A stretch of DNA of 64,000 nucleotides, from positions 23,308,227 through 23,372,226 of the forward strand of contig NC_065546.1 in NCBI RefSeq assembly GCF_022605725.1, in the 5' to 3' direction. The position numbers were made by a program, and so were the translations under genes. This document shows positions 9,835-22,240 of this stretch, piece by piece. The DNA is from Anthonomus grandis grandis. Its lineage: Eukaryota > Arthropoda > Insecta > Coleoptera > Curculionidae. Each line of letters starts with the position of its first letter. The stretch's first letter is position 1. The notes under the pieces were generated by a model. It was given only the letters and a program-made list of their open reading frames with translations, made no database searches and was not told where the DNA came from.

Positions 9835-10975
9835 CGGTATATTTTTGGACCTTTCGATGGCATTTGATCGCCTCAACAGGGAAATGCTTTTGAGAGAACT
9901 GTATTTGTATGGAGTTAGGGGATGCGCTCTTGAATGCTTTAGATGGTATTAAAGTCAAAGGTACCAGAGAGTTATCATTAAGAAAGATGGTCGTAGTGCA
10001 TAAATCGGATATATCACAAAATACAGAAGCAGTGCCTCAGGGTAGCATAATGCGGCCTACTCTGTTAATGATTTCAGTTTTAAAATGCATTGCCCATATT
10101 GCAACATAACACAATTTGTAGATGACACGAAGCTATCAGTAAAAGCATCTAATATCAATGAACTTACTGAAAGGGGGAGTTGATATTTAAATTGACAGAT
10201 AATTGGTTTAAGAACCAATGTCTAAATAAAGAAATAAAGTCTATGTCTAAATTAAGAAAAAACTAGTCTAATTTTATTCAGGACCAAATTAAAGAAATTA
10301 GAAAGACCTGATTCACTTATAATAAGTAATTCTCAGTTTAAAATAGGAAGCAGTACCAAGTTTTTGGGTATTTTTGTTGATGAGTTTTTAACCTGGTCTT
10401 ACCATATAGAATATCTGAATGGAAAACTGAATCAAATTTATTACTGCATTAGATTTGTTTCAAAATATATGAATGAGTCATCTAGAAGAATACTGTATTT
10501 TGCGAATTTCTAAAGCACTGCTAGATATGGTATAATTTTTTTGGCTTCTCTCTCTTAAAAAACTCTAGGGCTCAAGAAATTTTTGTAACACAGAAACGTC
10601 TTATTAGAATAAAATAAAAACTGGTCATAACAAAATTATGACCATCTATGCTCCGTACAAATTTGACCTGTTGATGTTTGTTTTTAAAAATAGGCAGACT
10701 TTGTTCCCAGCAATTATTAATCACAACTATAGTACACATACACATAATAACCCTTTTTCACTACATTGCTTAACGTTATATGAGAAGGGTCCTTATTATA
10801 TGGGCATTAGGCTTTATAATAAGTTAAGTAGCAATATAAAAAATATTACAAGTGAGAATCAGTTTAAACTAAAATTAAAGCAGTTTTTAACTAACCTTAA
10901 GCTTTTTAGTATTGAGGAATATTTGTCAGAATTAGTAGCATTATTGATTTATTAGTATTAGGTTGTTTGTGTTGT
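9835..10975 (+). pseudogene. LINE reverse transcriptase, middle to C-terminal part
   Basis: Reverse-transcriptase motif A 'IFLDLSMAFDRLNREMLL' starts at about 9838. Motif B follows ('TEAVPQGSIMRP', near 10020-10060), then a degraded catalytic box 'FVDDTKLSV' near 10115, then 'KFLGIFVDEFLTWSYHI' near 10360. 10638-10955 is an open frame encoding the C-terminal tail, with 'GPYYMGIRLYNKLSSNIKN' typical of LINE ORF2 ends. Stops separate the pieces. A 3' end with AATAAAG and an A-run at about 11070-11095 follows. Its 5' part is missing. Confidence 0.6.
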
Positions 10976-11095
10976 GTACTTAATAGAGTAGTTGGGGATC
11001 ATTCACGTCATCTTACATATATTTGTATTTTTTAAAGCTATAATATTAATTTATATAATCTGAAATAAAGACATTCAAAAAAAAATTAATAAATA

Positions 11096-12160
11096 TGAGA
11101 TTCATCAATATTTCTTATATTATTATGATACATATGTTCCCAAATGTGCCCAAGAAATAGGCCAGAGGCAAAAAGCTGGATAGATACTGCACAGGTAGTA
11201 GGAGCAAAAGACAGTCTTAGATTCTACCACACAATAAAAAAAAATCCAACAGATGGTAATAAACAGATATATAGAGAATATAAAAGAAATATAACAATAC
11301 CTTAGCAAATGCAAAAAAATACTTTTAAAATAATAAATTAGAGCAGGCTGACAATTAAAGCAGATTGTTTGGGATATCAAACACTGAAACTAGAAGAAAA
11401 AATAAATTAAAAATCTTTAAGAGGACTAAATAGTTTTTTACATAAAAACTATCCCATGCAGGGCTCTAACCAGCCGTAACCAGCTGGCTCTATATTTTTC
11501 CATCCAATTGACTATTACAATATAAAAAGTATAATAAACTTAAAAATAAGAAAATGGAAGATATTTTTGGTGTTAGTGTTTTTAGTATCAGGAGAGTCTC
11601 TGAATAGATTATAATCTCTTAGGTAGATATTAAAAATGCATGTTTGGAGGAAAGTATTTTCTCAGAACAATTCAAGTTTGCCAAAATAATTCATATACAT
11701 AAAAAAGAAGAACCAAGCCTTCCTCAAAACTTTGGACAAAATTTCCTGCCTTTCCAAAGTTTTTGAGACAATCATTTTTAATCAGCTGGTGGCCTTTCTA
11801 GATAAACATAAGATTATAATCCCAAGTCAGTTCAGTTTTTTAAAAATGTAACAAGAATAGATGCCATTCTATCTTTGGTGAATTGTATAAGGCACACTTT
11901 TGAAAATAGATCTAATCTTTAGGGGTATTTACATCCTGTACATAATTGATATATAAAATCGGGCTAAGATGTGGTTTGCTTTAAATCAACCAAATCTAAA
12001 TGAGTTAAAAAAACCAAATCTGCAATACTTAAAACAAAATCTTCTAGTCACACTGAGGAAAAATAAAGATTTAAATCTATTCTAACGAGCACAATTCAAG
12101 AAGGCACTAATTGAAGTAAATCCTAATAAGAGTGAAAATGATAGTTATGTTATTAGATAT
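11096..12160 (+). pseudogene. LINE linker and reverse-transcriptase N-terminal fragment
   Basis: Scattered frames: a linker-like region at about 11130-11400, then around 11690-11850 'FAKIIHIHKKEEPSLPQNF' and 'LSKVFETIIFNQLVAFLDKH'. These match the 'ak.iPi.KKgd....nyRPIs.l....K.fE..i..rl..fl' part of reverse transcriptases. Frameshifts are frequent. Identification rests on this one block. Confidence 0.45.
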
Positions 12161-12437
12161 ATGAAGTTCCGTTAACGGTTGTTACGTTTGTCACACGCGT
12201 TTGTGTTATCTGCTGAAAATTTGTCGAAATTGTCCATTGTCTTCAAGTTCAAGTTTTAAATGTTTTTCGTCTGGCAAAATCTGTAGCCTACCTTTGAATT
12301 AACCTGTGAAAACAACAAAACTGCTGTTTATAAATAAAGCTGTTTACGTGGTAATGGATAAAGTACTATTTTGCAACTAGACCTTTACCGTGAGATCAAT
12401 AGCTGAAGGTACTATTTAAATTTATCTTGAATTTGAA

Positions 12438-13090
12438 ATGTCTTATTCAAAATGTAAGAATCATCTCTCTGAAAAAGAGGTGAAATATAAGATCATCTGT
12501 GACTTCTGTAATGCGAGCTACTGCATGGCCTGCGCATAATTTTACACATCTGAAGCACAGGTTATTCAGGTAAAAACACATGGTACAGAGAGTTAAGACT
12601 ATTCAGGAAGAGAAATCATTTCAGCAGTTCAACTTACTTGATTGACTAACCCAGCTCGAGAAATTGTTTCATATGCAGCCATGTAAAAACTCTGATGCCT
12701 CTGCGACTGTCGTTAATGACAGAATAAAGTCATCTAGTGTGGCTCAGCCATCAGACAGTCACTTTCAAATGGGCACCATTAGATCTCATCAGCGTCAACC
12801 AGTGTCTCGCAATCACTAGCAACCGTAAGCGATTTTCAGTTAATTTAACGATTGGCGCTCATTGGTTTCTGGGCAATTGTCTCATCCCGAAAAAAAACAA
12901 CAGTTGATTATTGGTCGTGCTCCAGAGAGCGGTTCACTCTCAGCAGGGGAAAGGAGGCAATGGTTATATCTTAAAAGGTGTAACCCTGACACTACCGAAC
13001 AACAGATAATTGAACGCGTCGCAATCCTATATCTGAAGCAAATTCTCAGCAGGCATCTGCAGAGCGTCAAAAGCGGTAGATAAAGATGTG
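12438..13090 (+). pseudogene. LINE ORF1 with zinc finger
   Basis: Starts with ATG at 12438 and encodes 'CDFCNASYCMACA' within a Cys-rich segment resembling the PHD-like finger of CR1-group ORF1 proteins. After stops, 12862-13083 is open and includes 'RRQWLYLKRCNPDTTEQQI', the 'W.yls...p.tt.e.i' start of the RRM-like ORF1 domain. The ORF2 endonuclease follows at once, so 12.4-14.5 kb is one element copy. Confidence 0.5.
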
Positions 13091-14455
13091 TTCTTTTATC
13101 AAAATGTAACAGACCTAAACTTAAATACTTTCTCTGCAATGCTCAGGCTGAAGATTATACTATTATATCTCTTACAGAAATCTGGTTAGATTCTAGTATT
13201 AATAATGAAGAATTTCTTTCTAGGTAGAGGTGTGCTTTTTGCAGTCAAAAACTATATTAAATCTCGTAAACTGGATACTGATTACCCATCCATAGAAGAA
13301 ATTTGGATTTTAGCTGATCTGGGCAACCATGAACTGACTTGAATGTATTTATATCCCCCCTACCCTGGACATATCTGTTTTTGAAAAGCACTGTAGAATT
13401 ACTGCAAAAGTTTATGACCTGTATAAAAATGTCTTAATTGTTGGTCACTTTAATCTTCCTAATATCTCTTAAAAGTACCTCTAGAAACCCAGTGAAGACC
13501 TGCCTGGTCTATATGCTAGTAACATACTGTTTGGCAGGGATTCTATTCTCTGTGATTCACTTTTTCAGGATTGTCTCCATTCAAGGGATGTCTAATGAAT
13601 ATGGGTCAATTCTCTTTGCTTTTTAAATCTTGATTTACCCTTCACAATTAAATGTAACTGTGACATGATCCTTATTCATACCATCCTCCTCTTGAACTGA
13701 TACTACCTTGTCTTAAGCCTAAATATTTAACTTCACCTATGACTTATTGTTATGACTTTAAACATGCGGATTTTACTTTTATTGAAAATTATCTCCTAAA
13801 CTGTAATTGGGAAACAATAATGTCTTATACTGATTTAAATGTTAGTGTTGCTCACTTTTACTCTGTATTATATGATTGCTTTGATATGTTTGTTCCCATA
13901 AAGAAGTCATTTTTTAGAAGTCATTATCCAATTTGGTTCTCCAGGAAATTAAAAAATCTTATCGCACAGGCAAAATTGCCCACAAACTATACAAAAAATA
14001 TAATTCTCTGGCTGATTATGCAAAATTTAGCTCACTAAGACTGGAAGCCAATTTGCTATCTAGGGATTGTTATAGCAAGTATATTAGTAGGGCTTAGAAT
14101 GCTATAAAGGAGGATTATTGGTGGGTCTAATATTTCTACAGTAATATTCCTTGGTGACACTAAAGCTGGTTCTGGGTTTTCTGTTGCAGAGCTTTTTGTA
14201 ACATTGTAGCATCTCTCTTCTGTTCAATGATATCAATTATAAGTTTAATTTAGTGTCTGAGGTTGTGATTCCAAGGTCTAAGTCCTACTGATGTTGAAAC
14301 TGCACTTACTAAAGTTGATGCAAGTAAGGGTGCAGGTCCTGATCAAATTCCCAACAGGGTGTTGAAAGAATGCTGTCATTCTCTTTACCTCCCTTTGCAC
14401 AAATTATTTAGTGATTCATTGAATCAAAATCTGCTGAAAATTGGAAGGAAATAGA
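13091..14455 (+). pseudogene. LINE ORF2: endonuclease, linker, start of reverse transcriptase
   Basis: 'YTIISLTEIWLDS' near 13158-13190 is the 'iiclTETWL' motif of APE endonucleases. After several frame changes, 13739-14038 is open and carries 'VPIKKSFFRSHYPIWFSRK', the linker motif 'vP.k.....yP.Wfs..lk'. Near 14283-14415 'DVETALTKVDASKGAGPDQI' and 'LHKLFSDSL' mark the reverse-transcriptase N-terminus. The copy breaks off at about 14430-14455, where a different element starts. Confidence 0.6.
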
Positions 14456-15096
14456 AGAAAGGAATAAATTTTATGGAAAAATGGACGGAATAGTAAATGC
14501 AATCAAAGAGCCTAATCTTGAACTGATACAGGCATTTACAGGTACACCAGGCCCAAAATCTGCTAGTATCAGTGAAAACCATTTGTATTCTGTGAAAGCG
14601 TCAGTGTACATCTAATAAAAAGAAAATTCTTGAAAAGCCTTCGGAAAAGCTTGCTAGTAATGTGGACAAGATAAAGAAAAGCATAAACGCTCCTAATAGT
14701 TCTTCAGATAAAATATGTTCTGGACCTGAACAACCAAAGCTGAAAATTACTAACAAGAATATTGGAGAGAGGATTGCCAAGTTGTCATGGATTTATCTTT
14801 CAAATTTGGATGTTGATACCAGGCCTGAAGATATAATTGCAGTATTAGATCCAAGGTATGCTAATACATATCACTGTACAAAACTTCCATCTAAATATTG
14901 CAATCCCAGTAGTTCAGCATTTAAGCTTGGTGTGCCTGAAGAGCTGGAACACCAATATCTGTCTGATGAGTTTTGGCCTGATGGATGTTATGTCAATCAG
15001 TTTAAGCCTCATACACATGATGTTAACAGAAAAACCAGAGAAATGCTTAGAAGTCAAAATTTCCACAGGGGCCCTCAGAGATCACATCAAAAGTAA
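14456..15096 (+). pseudogene. CR1-like ORF1, C-terminal domain
   Basis: 14662-15096 is a clean 144-codon frame. 'WIYLSNLDVDTRPEDIIAVL' starts an RRM-like fold; 'CTKLPSKYCNPSSSAFKLG' and 'VPEELEHQYLSDEFWPDGC' correspond to the 'y.SFkvgVp....~l..p..WP.G..vr.f' tail that defines this ORF1 family. The upstream portion (14456-14660) is also ORF1-like but has stops. This protein would bind RNA as part of the retrotransposition complex. The ORF2 of the same copy follows after about 30 bp. Confidence 0.6.
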
Positions 15097-15119
15097 TTCT
15101 AAAGGTCATATCAACTGGC

Positions 15120-17135
15120 CAACACATTAAAAGTGGTGCATATAAATCCCTGGTCTATGTGCAATAAATTTTCAGACATCAGGACTATGACATTGTTGCA
15201 TTGTCAGAAACCTGGATAAATTGTATTTTATTATCAGATATATATTTGATTAATTGATGTCATAATTTTAATCATAAATCTAGTCAAAAGTCATGGTGTT
15301 GTACCATGTGATCCAGTTTCAATAGATCATGAAGCAGTATTTTGTATATTAAAATGTCATAGATTGAAAATAAATAACAATTCTGTGATAAAAGGTAGAG
15401 ATCTAAGACTGGCATATTCTGATGAGTTTAGGGCAAGTTTACAACAGGTAGATTGGCATAACCTATACTATTCTAATGATATAAATATAAAAATTCAAAT
15501 ATTCAATGAAAATATCCTGTCCCGGTTTAATGTTTATTATCCCTTAAAACCACTAAAACAAAGAGGGTCTAAACCATTGTGGTTACCACATAATTTTAAA
15601 AAAATTATAGAGAACTAGTCTCTGAAAAGGAATTTTATAAAACACACACTATAAAAATGTTAAAAGTTTGCATTCCTATTTGCCTAAAACCTGAACATTA
15701 TTAATAATTCTTTATCTTCTGGATGTGCCCCTGACATCTGGAAAAAAGCACTTGTTACTCCAGTACCTAAAGTGAACAATTCAACCAATATTATTGAACT
15801 AAGACCAATTAGTATTTTGCCAACTTTATCTAAACTAATTGAGAAAATAGTAAAAGGTCAATTGCTCCCTCTGTTTTGATAGATATGACAAAAGCCTTTG
15901 GTACTCTCAATATAGAACTTTTAATGGCAAAACTAAGGCACTACAATATTCAGGCAAATGAGTGGTTTAACTGCCTGTTGGCAGTTTGCCTGTTTTAGCC
16001 AACAGGCAGTAAAGCTGACTAATGAGGAGGAAGTGGTAACTTCAGGGTGGAGAAATTTTCAATTCTCTTTATAATAAGCTGACTTAATTCATAAAATAAT
16101 TTACTGCAGGTATCACAAGTATGCAGATAATTTGCAAATTTATCTGCCATCATTGGTTGGTTGCCTGCCTGAAGCCTTGGATTTAATTAGTGCTTACTTA
16201 GAGGATCTCTGATGCGGCTGACAAAAACTCACTTTTTATAAATTCTGGAAAAAAACACAGGCAATCCTGAGAAAGAAATTCCAAGAAATGAAAGTACCTT
16301 GAATAATGGAGCACCAAGTAAATTAAATATTAATGGTGTTGAATTGGAATGGGCTTTTGGTTAAATGAATGTCATTTAATCCACATGTAAATAAGATCTG
16401 TCAACAGTCATATTATAAATTAAAGTCATTATATGAATTTAAGAATATTTTGCCTGCTAGTACAAAAAAAATCCTTACAGAGTTTAGTGCTTAGTATTGC
16501 TGGATACTTAAATATTGTATATGTTCCTTTTTTAACTGCACAAAATAGATAAAAAATTCAAAATTCCTGTGTAAAATTTACTAGAAATTTACCTTGGAGG
16601 GTTCATGTAAGTGAGCATGTAAAGCAGGTCTATAGTCTTAATATGGCCCAAGGAAGATTTTGGGTATAAGCTGCAATTTACATAAATTACTTAATTTTCA
16701 TGAACCAGAATATCTGTCAGAATTCCTTATTCAAAGGGGAGATACACATAATGTAAATATTCGCTATAAAACCACACTGGCAATCCCCCAGCATAAGACT
16801 GAATTTCTGAAAAGTTCTTTCATATATATACTTCTGCCTGTATTTAGAATGGCCTACCTGTACAAATTAAAGATTTAGGCATGGCCTCTTTTAAGTCTAA
16901 ATTAAAAAAATGTGTTGGTCTGATATTTTAATATTGCTGTAACTTTGATTCTGGTATCTCAATCATTTTTGTTCACATTTTTATTTTTAAGAAAATTGTA
17001 CTATGTCCTTTTATTATTTATTGTGGTGGTTATTAAAACATGCCTAGCAGTACTTTCTACCTTTGTATGTATATAGAATAGATGTAATTTATTTGTTGCA
17101 TACAATAAAGATTATTTTATTTATTTTATTTTATA
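15120..17135 (+). pseudogene. CR1-like ORF2, internally deleted, and 3' end
   Basis: Begins 'LKVVHINPWSMCNKF' and 'IVALSETWIN', the endonuclease start. 15364-15618 is open and covers the end of the endonuclease and the linker ('SIDHEAV' precedes it). Reverse-transcriptase pieces follow: 'WKKALVTPVPKVNNS', 'LRPISILPTLSKLIEKIV' (near 15810-15850), and a catalytic box mutated to 'KYADNLQIYLPSL' near 16110. The C-terminal region extends to about 16880. A 3' tail with AATAAAG and ATTTT repeats ends near 17135. Internal deletions removed most of the endonuclease and parts of the palm. Confidence 0.6.
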
Positions 17136-17164
17136 AGCATCATATTGTTTGTTCCTAAGCTCTT

Positions 17165-17712
17165 TAGCAATATATCAAGGCAGTTCTGAAGGTTTTTCAA
17201 GAGATTTTGGTTGATCAACCACACGGATTTGTCAGTGGTCGCTCAACATTTTCATATTTATCAATTTCATTTTTAGTTCATTCCATGAAGGCCATGAGGC
17301 ACATGCTATTTATACCGATTTTAGTAAAGCCTTTGACAAGGTTAACCATTCCATTTTGATTCATCAACTGTCAAATTTTGGTATCAATGGCACCTTGTTG
17401 TCTTGGATTAAATCATACTTAAGCAATCGTGAGAAGCAAGTTAGAATTGGTGGTTGCTTGTCTCAATGCTTTATGGCTTCTTCAGGAGTTCCTCAGGGTT
17501 CGCATCTTGGTCCTCTCCTGTTTAATCTATTAATAATTATTGATCTTGCTCTTCTCGTGAAATCAAAATGTCTCCTATTTGCTGACAATTTAAAACTGTA
17601 TAGACAAATCTGCTCTCCTCTAGATATTGAAATCCTGCAAAATGACCTTAATATATTTTTTTCCTGTATTTTGTGCAGACAGAAATGTAGAAGTAACAAC
17701 GAAAAATCGTGA
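17165..17712 (+). pseudogene. LINE reverse-transcriptase palm fragment
   Basis: An open stretch from about 17290 to 17712 encodes 'AIYTDFSKAFDKVNHSIL' (motif A), 'SSGVPQGSHLGPLLFN' (motif B) and 'CLLFADNLKLY' (motif C, FADD changed to FADN). Upstream, 'GFVSGRS' marks motif 2. The change at the second catalytic Asp inactivates it. Truncated on both sides. Confidence 0.65.
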
Positions 17713-18395
17713 GGGTGGTGTGCTGGACCTTCCTTCTAGTTCTTCTTCTTGTTCTAGTTTGCTCTTTGTCTCTACGCTTCCAGTATGGTTGAATCATTCT
17801 TTCATTTCCAGTAGCTATTGATTTCTATTGGTTAAATTGTTAATAACTAGATAACATGGTATTTTATTTATTCATGCCAAAAAATACAAACTCTTACAGG
17901 ACTTTTTTTGGGGCAAAATAGTTTTAGGATTACGGAAAGAGACCAATCAGAATCCCATTTTGAAAAAAAAAAGGTGGTACCATTAAAAAAAAATTCAAAT
18001 TATGTACTACCTTTTTTTGGGACACCCTATATCAATCAAACCAATTTTAAAAAGTAGCCCTCTAACTAAATTAACATTCCTCCTATTAAAGTTTTTTCCA
18101 TTTCAAAATTTATCCACAATCCAGGACTGCAATATTACATGGACACCCTGTATATGTATGAACAATTTTTCAACATCATTAGTTTTCAAGCAAATCTTTG
18201 TAATTTACTATTAGTTGTTATATTTTGAATATTTGACTTGTGAATACTATGTATTCTTGAGATTATTAAAGCTATAATTATTATTATTATTAACTACAAT
18301 ATTCCAATGCCCATCCTGAAAAGTGTACTAACATGGATATCCCTTATATACTTAAGCATAATAATTTAATACATAATAATTTTTAACAATCTTTC
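17713..18395. other. Non-coding debris with transposon and LINE ends
   Basis: Contains two GGACACCCT-type ends (about 18019-18030 and 18140-18150) in the same orientation, so they are not a pair of inverted ends. An AATT(ATT)n tail at 18270-18293 looks like the 3' end of a LINE. No gene is seen. Confidence 0.4.
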
Positions 18396-20515
18396 AAATT
18401 TTTTTTTTTTTTTATTCATTAAACGGGAAACCCCCATTACAAAAAAAAATAAATTATAAAATACAGTTATGTCAATAATTAATAATCCTTACTTAAACTA
18501 TTAAGAGTTAAAGTACTTAACTAAAAAAAAAGACTCTAAAGTAAATAAACAAAAAAAATATATATCCTTGTATTAACTAATAGATTAGGAACATAAATTC
18601 TCACTTGGTTTACCCATCAAACAACTTATTAATTAAAAATTAATTGAACAATACTAAGTATTCAAAATTTTCATTAAACTACCCTTTAAAGACCCATATG
18701 AATTGCTAAAAACATCTAGCCTCTCCTCCCGATCCAAAAAATCTAGAGATCTCTCCAAAAAAGAGTTTTTACCATAATTGGTTCTATGGAACCCAATATG
18801 AAATAAATTATTTTGTCTAAGTGTTCTCTAAGGAATAGAAAATTTAACTTGGGAAAGTAAATCTGGACAGGATGTAATACCATTCAACAACTTATAGATA
18901 AAACTTATGTCAAACATTGTTCTTCTTTTATCCAAAAAAAAAAGTTTAACATAATTCAATATTTGGGAATAACCATGATTAGCAATAAGATCTAAATTAA
19001 ACATGTAGTTATAATATCTTAAAAATTTGTTTTGCACACTCTCCAGTAATGACTTATAGACATTATAATAGGAAGTCCAGATAATTGAGCCATACTCAAG
19101 CTGTGATCATACCAATCCCACATATACAGATTTGACAACTTGCAATGATAACCCCTCACAATTTCTAAGCGTAAAACCCAACATTCTATTAGCTTTTACT
19201 ACTATTTGGTCTATATGATTGCAAAAGTTTAATTTCGTGTCAAACAGTATTCCTAAATCCTTAGCAACATCCTTTAATTGAAGTTTCTGGCCGTTAATTG
19301 TGTAAAATGATGGTATCCTACTTTTTTTCCTATGAAATGAAATTTGGAAGCATTTATTAATATTCAAATCCAACAAATTATTTTGGCACCACAGAGAAAG
19401 GCTATCAAGATCTTTCTGTAAGAGGCTGATATCAAGTTCATTCATAATAACCAAGAAAAGTTTGAGGTCATCAGCAAACATTAAAAATTCACAATACTCC
19501 AAGACATCCCTAAGGTCATTAACAAACAAACTAAATAGTAAAGGAGAGCAGTGTCCGCCTTGTGGCACTCCAGAACAAACTTCAATCACCTTAGATATAA
19601 AATTACCAAGTTTAATCACTTGCTTTCTATCACTAAGAAAGCTAAGCAACCATTTTAGCAATCTATCAGAAAAACCTATATTTCTCAATTTTTCAATTAA
19701 TAACAAATGATTTACCTTGTCAAACGCCTTGGAGAAGTCTGTATATACAGCATCAATTTGATACCCCCTCTCCAAGGCATCTGACAACTTGTTGTAGTAT
19801 ATGAGTAAATTTGTAAGAGTGGACCGACCACCTCTAAAACCATGCTGTTCCTCAACAATAATTTCTCTACATTGCCAATTTAAATGGGCAAACATAAGGC
19901 TGTCAAAAATTTTGGGGATGGATGACACTATGGACACACTACTATAATTTCTGACATCATCCCTCGACCCTGATTTAAAAATAGGAGAAATATAACCTTC
20001 TTTCCATATGTCTGGAAATGTTCCAGAAATAAGAGATAAGTTAAAAAGTTTACATAGTGGCTGTGATAGTGCATATCAACAGTTTTTTAAAAGAATATTG
20101 CGGATTCCATCTGGACCAATCATTAACTTATTAGGCAAAGCCCCCAGCTTATCAAACACCTCAGCCAGACTTATGACAGTCAATATTAATTTGGCTAAAA
20201 GACTTTTCAGGTGGGGTTGTGTTTGCATTTGAATAGACTGCAGAGAAGTGAGTAGCGAATAAATCAACAATCTGCTGACCATCGGTTGCAACACTATTAT
20301 CTAAAAACATTTCCCTTGGTACAATGTTAGATGCTCTTTTCTTATTAATGAACTTCCAAAAATGTTTCGGATTACTAGTCAAGTTCCCATTCAAAGTAGC
20401 AAGTTAATTTCTGTAGCAAATTGCACAAAAGCCTCTAAAAGTCCTCCTAACTTTAAACAGTCTTTAACAGAACTTCTTAAAAGCAGGTAAAGTTCTATAG
20501 CCTAACAGAGTTTTT
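18396..20515 (-). mobile_element. 5'-truncated Jockey/CR1-type LINE in the putative MCM10 intron
   Basis: Minus-strand ORF2 from about 20515 down to 18670. It starts in the linker ('NPKHFWKFINKKRAS'), then has 'GPDGIRNILLKNC', 'PIFKSGSRDDVRNY', motif A 'YTDFSKAFDKVNHLLLI', motif B 'CSGVPQGGHCSPLLFS' and motif C 'FADDLKLFLV'. The longest uninterrupted part is 19107-19937; a frameshift and two stops break the rest. The catalytic Asp residues are all intact, so the copy is fairly young. The 3' end is a T-run on the plus strand at 18396-18415, the poly(A) tail. It lies antisense-free, in the same orientation as the MCM10 exon, and immediately downstream of it. Confidence 0.75.
19107..19937 (-). 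pseudogene. Reverse transcriptase core of the 18.4-20.5 kb LINE
   Basis: 276 codons open. It includes 'EEQHGFRGGRSTLTNLL' (motif 2), 'DFSKAFDKVNH' (A), 'SGVPQGGHCSPLLF' (B), 'MFADDLKLF' (C), 'LLDLNINKC' (D) and 'KDLGILFDTKLNFCNHI' (E and thumb). This is the complete order of palm motifs for a LINE polymerase that copies its RNA at a nicked target. It is cut off from the linker upstream by a frameshift near 19990-20100 and from its C-terminus (18828-19037) by stops. Confidence 0.8.
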
Positions 20516-20837
20516 TGAAGATAATTGAGAAAAGGCAATTAGTTTTTAGTAAGGACGTAAATATTAGAATTTGTGATGTTACTTTAATAAAATTTTAACT
20601 CATTTTCTCTTGAATTTTAAATTAAATGTTGTGTTTATACTTGTTTATGATAATAAAACAAGTTGAATTTGAAAATAGAAAAATAAGTTAAAAAGATTAC
20701 GGGTATTAAGTAATCATTTAGAAAACATTTAACAATTACACAAAAGCAATGATATAAAAAAATCTATACTAGGCCTATTTATACACTCTTGGCTCTCTTA
20801 ACCACAGCTCTGCACATCAAACAAAAGTTTTACTTAC

Positions 20838-21689
20838 CTCATCTTTTGAACCATCCCTCCTATCCATTATATTTGGATTTAAGACTCCTATAACTGTGCC
20901 AGCAGCAGTTGACCAAAGTTCTTTATGTGCACTATTAAACATAAATAAGGCCACTGTTTTAATATCATCTTTTAAATCAGTCAGGGTCCATATGGAAAAC
21001 TGAGTGCCTTTCTGAGTTGTTTTTGGAGGTGACTTGTTCACTACAACACCACAAATAACCCAATCTTTCTCTTTTAGGCTTCCAGAAAATAGTAGGCGAG
21101 ATAAGTCTGAAAATCTTATAGAGAGACGTCCTTGCATTCTTTCCTTTAACATTTGAGAAGATATCTTTGGATTTACTATGCGCATGCCAAAGATAGGATC
21201 TATTAAAACATCTTCGAATTTTCTTTCTTCCTCTGGTTTTGACTTGAATAATGTATTTTGCTTTATTTGTTGATTTGTTGCAACACATTTAGATTTCCAA
21301 GTAGAAAATCTTTGTTTAGGTGTTCCATAATGACTGCTCGATATAGAATTTTCATTTGTACTTAATAACTTTTTAATTTCTTTGCCACACTCATTATATT
21401 TCTGATCTTCATAATTTCGGTTACCTTCGTCATCTGATGAATCAGTGTCACCATTATGAATTTCACTAGTGATGTTGCTTTCTGCTAATTTTAAATTAGA
21501 ATTAAAATTAAATATATCAAAATCTCTTAAAATGGGTTTTTCTTCTTTTTGTGCCTGTGGTTTGGAGCTGCTCCCTTCTGAAAAATGAGTTACATTGGGC
21601 TGGGTTGTTGGCTTAACAGAATCAGTATTTTCTAATTGCTTAGTAGCAGCTTCCAGAAGACTGGCTAGCAAGTCTTCATCCTCCTCCAT
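20838..21689 (-). CDS. Mcm10: MCM10 replication factor, first coding exon
   Basis: 284 codons from ATG (21689) to a phase-0 donor GAG|GTAAGT (donor 20837-20832). MCM10 binds single-stranded DNA and the CMG helicase and is needed to start replication forks in the nucleus. Residues 1-20 are an acidic, helix-forming start (EDLLASLLEAATKQL), as in other MCM10 proteins; 21-155 are low complexity. From residue 158 the conserved internal domain begins: 'FEDVLIDPIFGMRIVNP', 'KDWVICGVVVNKSPPKT' (209-225) and 'HKELWSTAAGTVIGVLNPNI' (255-274), ending 'DGSKDE'. This is the OB-fold that precedes the zinc finger. The zinc finger and C-terminal domain must lie in later exons; none was seen in the 20 kb downstream. 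Identification is confident. Whether the gene is complete is unknown. Confidence 0.92.
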
Positions 21690-22240
21690 GACTAATTTTT
21701 GGTTAACCGTATGCCGTATATTGGTTGATTAATAAAATTTATAACTTGTTTACAAAACCTAATTTAGGCGCCAAAATTCCAACCTCAACATTAAGCTGTC
21801 AAAAAATGTAAACAAGGTTATAACCAATTCCAAGCAATTCTATCGGGTTTAACCGCGGTTAAGCCCTTGGTTCACCTTGAACAGTCCCTTTATAACATAA
21901 CCAATCGTGTCCGCTTGGACGTGTTTGGTTGAAGTGACTTCGTAATTTGTCAGCTGTCACTATCATCATTTTTGTTTGTTTTTAAATAATACTCCAGACG
22001 CCAGTAATATTATATGTAATTAGTTCTTAAACATAAATATCAGAAAAGAACACTTATTAGCCATAATAAATTTTGTGTCATTTTTAAAAAGGAAATAATT
22101 CCTTGTTTGTTTTTATTTTTTCCCGCACTTATTTCAATATCTTTGACATTTGACGTTTAGAAAACAGCTCCGGACGTGAGTAATTACTGCTCCAAATTGA
22201 TAACGTATAAAGGGCTAATTGGTGACGTCACGTATCTCAA
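21690..22240 (-). promoter_or_regulatory. MCM10 5' flank and probable promoter
   Basis: No coding sequence. It holds the E2F-like site at 21767-21776 and two GC-richer patches (21850-21960, 22140-22235) in an otherwise AT-rich area. No TATA box at a convincing distance was seen. Promoter function is inferred from position only. Confidence 0.45.
21767..21776 (-). promoter_or_regulatory. E2F-like site upstream of MCM10
   Basis: Reads TTTTGGCGCC on the gene strand, matching the E2F consensus TTTSSCGC, with its nearest base 78 bp before the ATG. MCM10 and other replication genes are commonly driven by E2F in animals. The match is seen in the sequence; binding is inferred. Confidence 0.5.

Noticed and set aside
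18019..18150. Two GGACACCCT ends as one small inverted-repeat element
   Set aside because: Both point the same way, so they cannot be paired ends of one element.
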